This document shows, one piece after another, positions 14,902 to 16,849 of a DNA stretch of 16,849 bases. The stretch covers positions 1 through 16,849 of the forward strand of contig JBCCFD010000129.1 in assembly GCA_039029915.1 (NCBI GenBank). Reading direction: 5' to 3'. This DNA is from QQUD01 sp039029915. GTDB taxonomy: Bacteria > Chloroflexota > Anaerolineae > Promineifilales > Promineifilaceae. The notes under the pieces were generated by a model. That model worked only from the letters and a program-made list of their open reading frames with translations, was not told where the DNA came from and did not search any database. Both the position numbers and the translations under genes were made by a program. Position 1 is the stretch's first letter. Each line of letters starts with the position of its first letter.

Positions 14902-15903
14902 CTATTGCCAAGCGACCCGACTAATTTCCTGTTGGGCTCGTTTCTTGGTTTTACGGCCGTATCGATTGAACCTGGTACGCATCCAGATGGCTGGCAAGCG
15001 TTTTAATTTTTCCGCGCTTGTAAGGTGGGCTCGTCGGGAGAAAACGTCATACCCGTGGGCTTCAATGTTATCTAAGATACCTTTGTAAAGGTCGGCGGCT
15101 GCTGCAATTGCAAAGCGGCCGCTTTTGCCCAACATTTGAATGCCGGGCAGGGCTTCGTCATACAACCGACGATTCCGTTCGATTTGAAACTGCATAAATG
15201 CTCGCCATCGAGCATCGTTCACTTGATTTTCAATATCGGCTTCAGTCAAGCCAAATCCTTTAAGCTCATCTTGGGGGAGATATAAACGGCCGTTTTGCCA
15301 ATCCTCTTGGATGTCGCGAAGAATGTTAGTGAGTTGTAGGGCGACGCCAAGCTTAATAGCATAGGGTATTGCCCGTTCGCTCTCGTATCCCACGATGTGC
15401 ATCGTCATTAGCCCAACTGTTGAGGCGACGCCATAGCAATAGTGGGCTAATTCCTGAAAATCTTCAAATCGATTTTTCGTTAAATCTAGGGCTACCCCGT
15501 CTAAAAGCTGTTCCGCATATTGTCTGGGGATTTGGTATTTTGTGCGAGCATCGCTCCAAGCGAGGGCCACTTTGTTGTGGGGTTTAGGATCGTTTGAAAG
15601 GCTTTCATGCTTCCAAAGCACCAGTCGCCGAAGACGGTTCTTTCCTCCATTATCAATCAAATCATCGCTTTCTCGGCAAAATGCATAAAGGGCTCGAGCT
15701 GCTTGGCGCTGTTCAGAGGGGAGAAGTTGTGAAGCCATGAAAAATGTCTTGCTATGTTGCTGAGTAACGGCGTAGCAGTGGTCGTGAGCATCAGCAAGCG
15801 TATTTTTATCAAAGTCGATGGGGTGGTTCGGGGTTTGATTATTGAGCGCATGAATGGCTCGGAGCTCCAAATGACGTTCCCACGACAGACTATCAACACT
15901 CAT
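14902..15903 (-). CDS. crtB: Phytoene synthase CrtB
   Basis: 333 residues. It condenses two geranylgeranyl diphosphates into phytoene, the committed step. Both aspartate-rich motifs are intact: DDLID (80-84) in YAFCRESDDLID, and DIQED (197-201) in LTNILRDIQEDWQNGRLYLP, a signature of the trans-isoprenyl synthase family. SKTFF (51-55) is the usual N-terminal substrate segment. AGGAGA lies 9 nt before the ATG. It is the first gene of the cluster, behind a strong promoter at 15978-16006. An NotI-type octamer (GCGGCCGC, 15116-15123) in it looks like a one-step variant of the ACGGCCGT octamer. Confidence 0.95.
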   Translation of the reverse strand: MSVDSLSWERHLELRAIHALNNQTPNHPIDFDKNTLADAHDHCYAVTQQHSKTFFMASQLLPSEQRQAARALYAFCRESDDLIDNGGKNRLRRLVLWKHESLSNDPKPHNKVALAWSDARTKYQIPRQYAEQLLDGVALDLTKNRFEDFQELAHYCYGVASTVGLMTMHIVGYESERAIPYAIKLGVALQLTNILRDIQEDWQNGRLYLPQDELKGFGLTEADIENQVNDARWRAFMQFQIERNRRLYDEALPGIQMLGKSGRFAIAAAADLYKGILDNIEAHGYDVFSRRAHLTSAEKLKRLPAIWMRTRFNRYGRKTKKRAQQEISRVAWQ

Positions 15904-15977
15904 CTTTCCAAATCTCCTCTTTTTGATGTGTCTTTGTTGTCCAACTTTTTTACAGGTCGGTAGGATAACTAAGGCAA

Positions 15978-16006
15978 ATTGTACAGGTATTGCACAATAT
16001 CGTCAA
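15978..16006 (-). promoter_or_regulatory. Promoter of the crtB carotenoid cluster
   Basis: On the minus strand, TTGACG (16001-16006), a 17-bp spacer and TACAAT (15978-15983) are near consensus. The predicted transcript starts near 15971 and gives a leader of about 68 nt with the AGGAGA ribosome site. Confidence 0.75.
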
Positions 16007-16017
16007 GATATTGTCTA
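15980..16017 (-). promoter_or_regulatory. Candidate operator over the crtB promoter (CarH/LitR-like half-sites or inverted repeat)
   Basis: Reading the minus strand, four TnnACA-like hexamers occur: TAGACA (16012-16017), TTGACG (16001-16006), TGTGCA (15991-15996) and TGTACA (15980-15985), at steps of 11, 10 and 11 bp, so all on one face of the helix. They cover the -35 and reach the -10. A perfect inverted repeat CAATATC-N5-GATATTG (15995-16013) is centred on the -35. The first pattern recalls the 11-bp direct repeats (nnTnnACAnnn) bound by B12-dependent CarH photoreceptors; the second would suit a dimeric repressor. No regulator gene is in the window. Confidence 0.5.
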
Positions 16018-16074
16018 GTTAATTTGTGGGGATTGTGGATTTTGTCAAGATAATGCGCTGAATCTGTTCAGATT
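16002..16074. repeat. Direct repeat GTCAAGATAWTG spaced 42 bp, plus a small palindrome
   Basis: GTCAAGATATTG (16002-16013) recurs as GTCAAGATAATG (16044-16055), exactly 42 bp apart, about four helical turns. A weaker GTCAAAAG lies at 16088. A perfect palindrome AATCTG-TT-CAGATT follows at 16061-16074. All lie upstream of the crtB promoter. Confidence 0.55.
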
Positions 16075-16159
16075 ATACCTTTATCTCGTCAAAAGCTGTA
16101 CACAATTTTTCAAAAAGGCAGGGCAAATGCTTAGATTATCCATAGCTTTCGAAATTTAT

Positions 16160-16212
16160 GTAAATCACAGAAAGTTTTAAAAATTAAATCAGCCCCAATT
16201 GCTGTGATTTAC
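16160..16212. repeat. Stem-loop A of a twin element
   Basis: GTAAATCACAG (16160-16170) and CTGTGATTTAC (16202-16212) are a perfect 11-bp inverted repeat around a 31-nt interior. It stands 3 nt from a second stem-loop with the same dimensions. Confidence 0.65.
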
Positions 16213-16215
16213 TTG

Positions 16216-16268
16216 GTGATTGACAGGATTTGCAGTGCATCTTTTTTAGAATACTTTTTGTCAATCAC
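16216..16268. repeat. Stem-loop B of a twin element
   Basis: GTGATTGACAG (16216-16226) and TTGTCAATCAC (16258-16268) pair over 11 positions, ten Watson-Crick and one G-T, around a 31-nt interior. The left arm matches that of stem-loop A at 8 of 11 positions, and each of the three differences is compensated on the right arm. Confidence 0.65.
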
Positions 16269-16286
16269 ATAACCCGTTTTTGCAAT
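16258..16286 (+). promoter_or_regulatory. Candidate promoter for the SWIM-domain gene
   Basis: TTGTCA (16258-16263), 17 bp, TGCAAT (16281-16286) would start transcription near 16293, 37 nt before the GTG start codon. Its -35 lies in the right arm of stem-loop B, so a protein bound there could repress it. The left arm also contains TTGACA (16220-16225), but its nearest good -10, TAGAAT, is 21 bp away. Confidence 0.35.
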
Positions 16287-16329
16287 TATTATTAACTGGT
16301 TTCAGAATTAGTGGAGATGAGGTTAAATC

Positions 16330-16824
16330 GTGGACGTATTAAAATCATTTTATCAAAGAGTTATTGAGGAAAATTATAAAGACGCAGCATCCCGAGCCGT
16401 GTTTAATCGTGGCAAGCGGTATTTTAATGAGGGTGCCGTTGAGCTAGAATCTTTTGAGGACGAACACTTAAATTTTACCGTTGAGGGAAGCTATCTATAT
16501 TTTGTCAATATTTATGATGATTGGGGTGAACTCAATTATGATTGTGATTGCCCTTACTTTGAGAATCATTATATTTGCAAGCATTTAATTGCCGTCCTGC
16601 TTTTTATTGAGTCGCAAGTTGTAGAGAATAAAGTGTCTTCGAGCCAGTGGCAAAAAAAATTAGATCAATCAATGGCGTATTTCGGTGGTTTTTCGGGGTA
16701 TCAACAAACTCAAGCAAAACCATTTTTTACCTTCTGTAGTTTGCAAAAAGAACTGTCGCACAGGTACATGTCGAAAGAAACCTGTCCACTGAGAAGAAGC
16801 TTACGTCACAATATTCATATTTGA
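16330..16824 (+). CDS. SWIM zinc-finger protein, short or frameshifted
   Basis: 164 residues from a GTG start; GAGG (16318-16321) lies 8 nt upstream. Residues 12-45 match the region that normally precedes a SWIM finger (RGKRYFNEGAV). The finger is YDCDCPYFENHYICKHLIAV, with the C-x-C...C-x-H ligands at about 71, 73, 83 and 85. SWIM fingers bind DNA or protein and often stand at the N-terminus of SWI2/SNF2 helicases about 1,000 residues long. After PFFTFCSLQKE (about 130-140), which looks like family sequence, the last 24 residues have no recognisable character. The +1-shifted frame stays open from about there to the window edge. A natural or sequencing frameshift in a longer gene is therefore possible. 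It has no ACGGCCGT octamers and is more A+T-rich than its neighbours. Confidence 0.65.
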   Translation: MDVLKSFYQRVIEENYKDAASRAVFNRGKRYFNEGAVELESFEDEHLNFTVEGSYLYFVNIYDDWGELNYDCDCPYFENHYICKHLIAVLLFIESQVVENKVSSSQWQKKLDQSMAYFGGFSGYQQTQAKPFFTFCSLQKELSHRYMSKETCPLRRSLRHNIHI

Positions 16825-16849
16825 AGTTCATGATGGTATCACCCAGGCA

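Larger units (their letters stand above)
19..15293. repeat. Dispersed palindromic octamer ACGGCCGT, 25 copies
   Basis: Copies begin at 19, 206, 583, 704, 722, 1005, 1602, 3305, 3465, 5045, 6000, 6066, 7811, 8926, 9581, 10018, 10680, 10927, 11841, 12401, 12960, 14077, 14125, 14953 and 15286. Most extend to the decamer AACGGCCGTT. Chance predicts well under one copy. All 25 lie inside genes, and all three reading frames are used (Thr-Ala-Val, Arg-Pro, Asn-Gly-Arg). Near-misses such as ACGGCTGT are also common. Confidence 0.9.

Noticed and set aside
15116..15123. NotI octamer as a special site
   Set aside because: A single copy within crtB, best explained as a one-step variant of the abundant ACGGCCGT family.

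Overview
The window is bacterial DNA of intermediate base composition, gene dense, with classical Shine-Dalgarno sites and sigma70-like promoters. The organism is not identified by any RNA gene. A Chloroflexota-like bacterium is my best guess: the carotenoid gene set (fused CrtYc-CrtYd type cyclase, CruF hydratase, GT2 glycosyltransferase) suits that phylum, and the genome is peppered with a palindromic octamer, ACGGCCGT. This is inference with low confidence.

Layout. Positions 1-2300 (+ strand) hold the end of a COG3618 amidohydrolase, then a two-gene unit of membrane-anchored helix-hairpin-helix (HhH) proteins closed by a clear terminator. A homocysteine S-methyltransferase-family gene (2327-3214, +) converges on a crotonase (3302-4069, -). 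Upstream of the crotonase on the minus strand lie a six-helix membrane flavoreductase-like protein (4171-5589) and a stand-alone NRPS-type adenylation enzyme (5679-7376). Together these two look like a split bacterial version of the fungal TmpL architecture (adenylation, six membrane helices, FAD/NAD(P) domain).

Positions 7490-16020 hold a minus-strand carotenoid cluster read from right to left: crtB (phytoene synthase), crtI (phytoene desaturase), crtYcd (lycopene cyclase), cruF (1',2'-hydratase), a divergent PlsY-family acyltransferase, a CruG-like GT2 glycosyltransferase, a second CrtI-family desaturase (candidate CrtD) and a cysteine-free redoxin-fold protein. It ends at a hairpin at 7490-7533. 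Read as a pathway, this would give a gamma-carotene-derived hydroxy carotenoid glycoside, possibly desaturated at 3',4' and possibly acylated. Several genes overlap by ATGA, which suggests translational coupling.

The 426-bp region between crtB and the divergent SWIM-domain gene at 16330 is rich in structure. It has a strong crtB promoter (TTGACG-17-TACAAT) overlain by an inverted repeat and by four TnnACA-like hexamers at 11/10/11-bp steps, which resembles a CarH-type operator. It also has two adjacent stem-loops of identical geometry (11-31-11) whose arms differ by compensated changes. Most longer intergenic spacers contain short-period degenerate tandem repeats (7, 8, 14 or 31 bp), and the ACGGCCGT octamer occurs 25 times, always inside genes.
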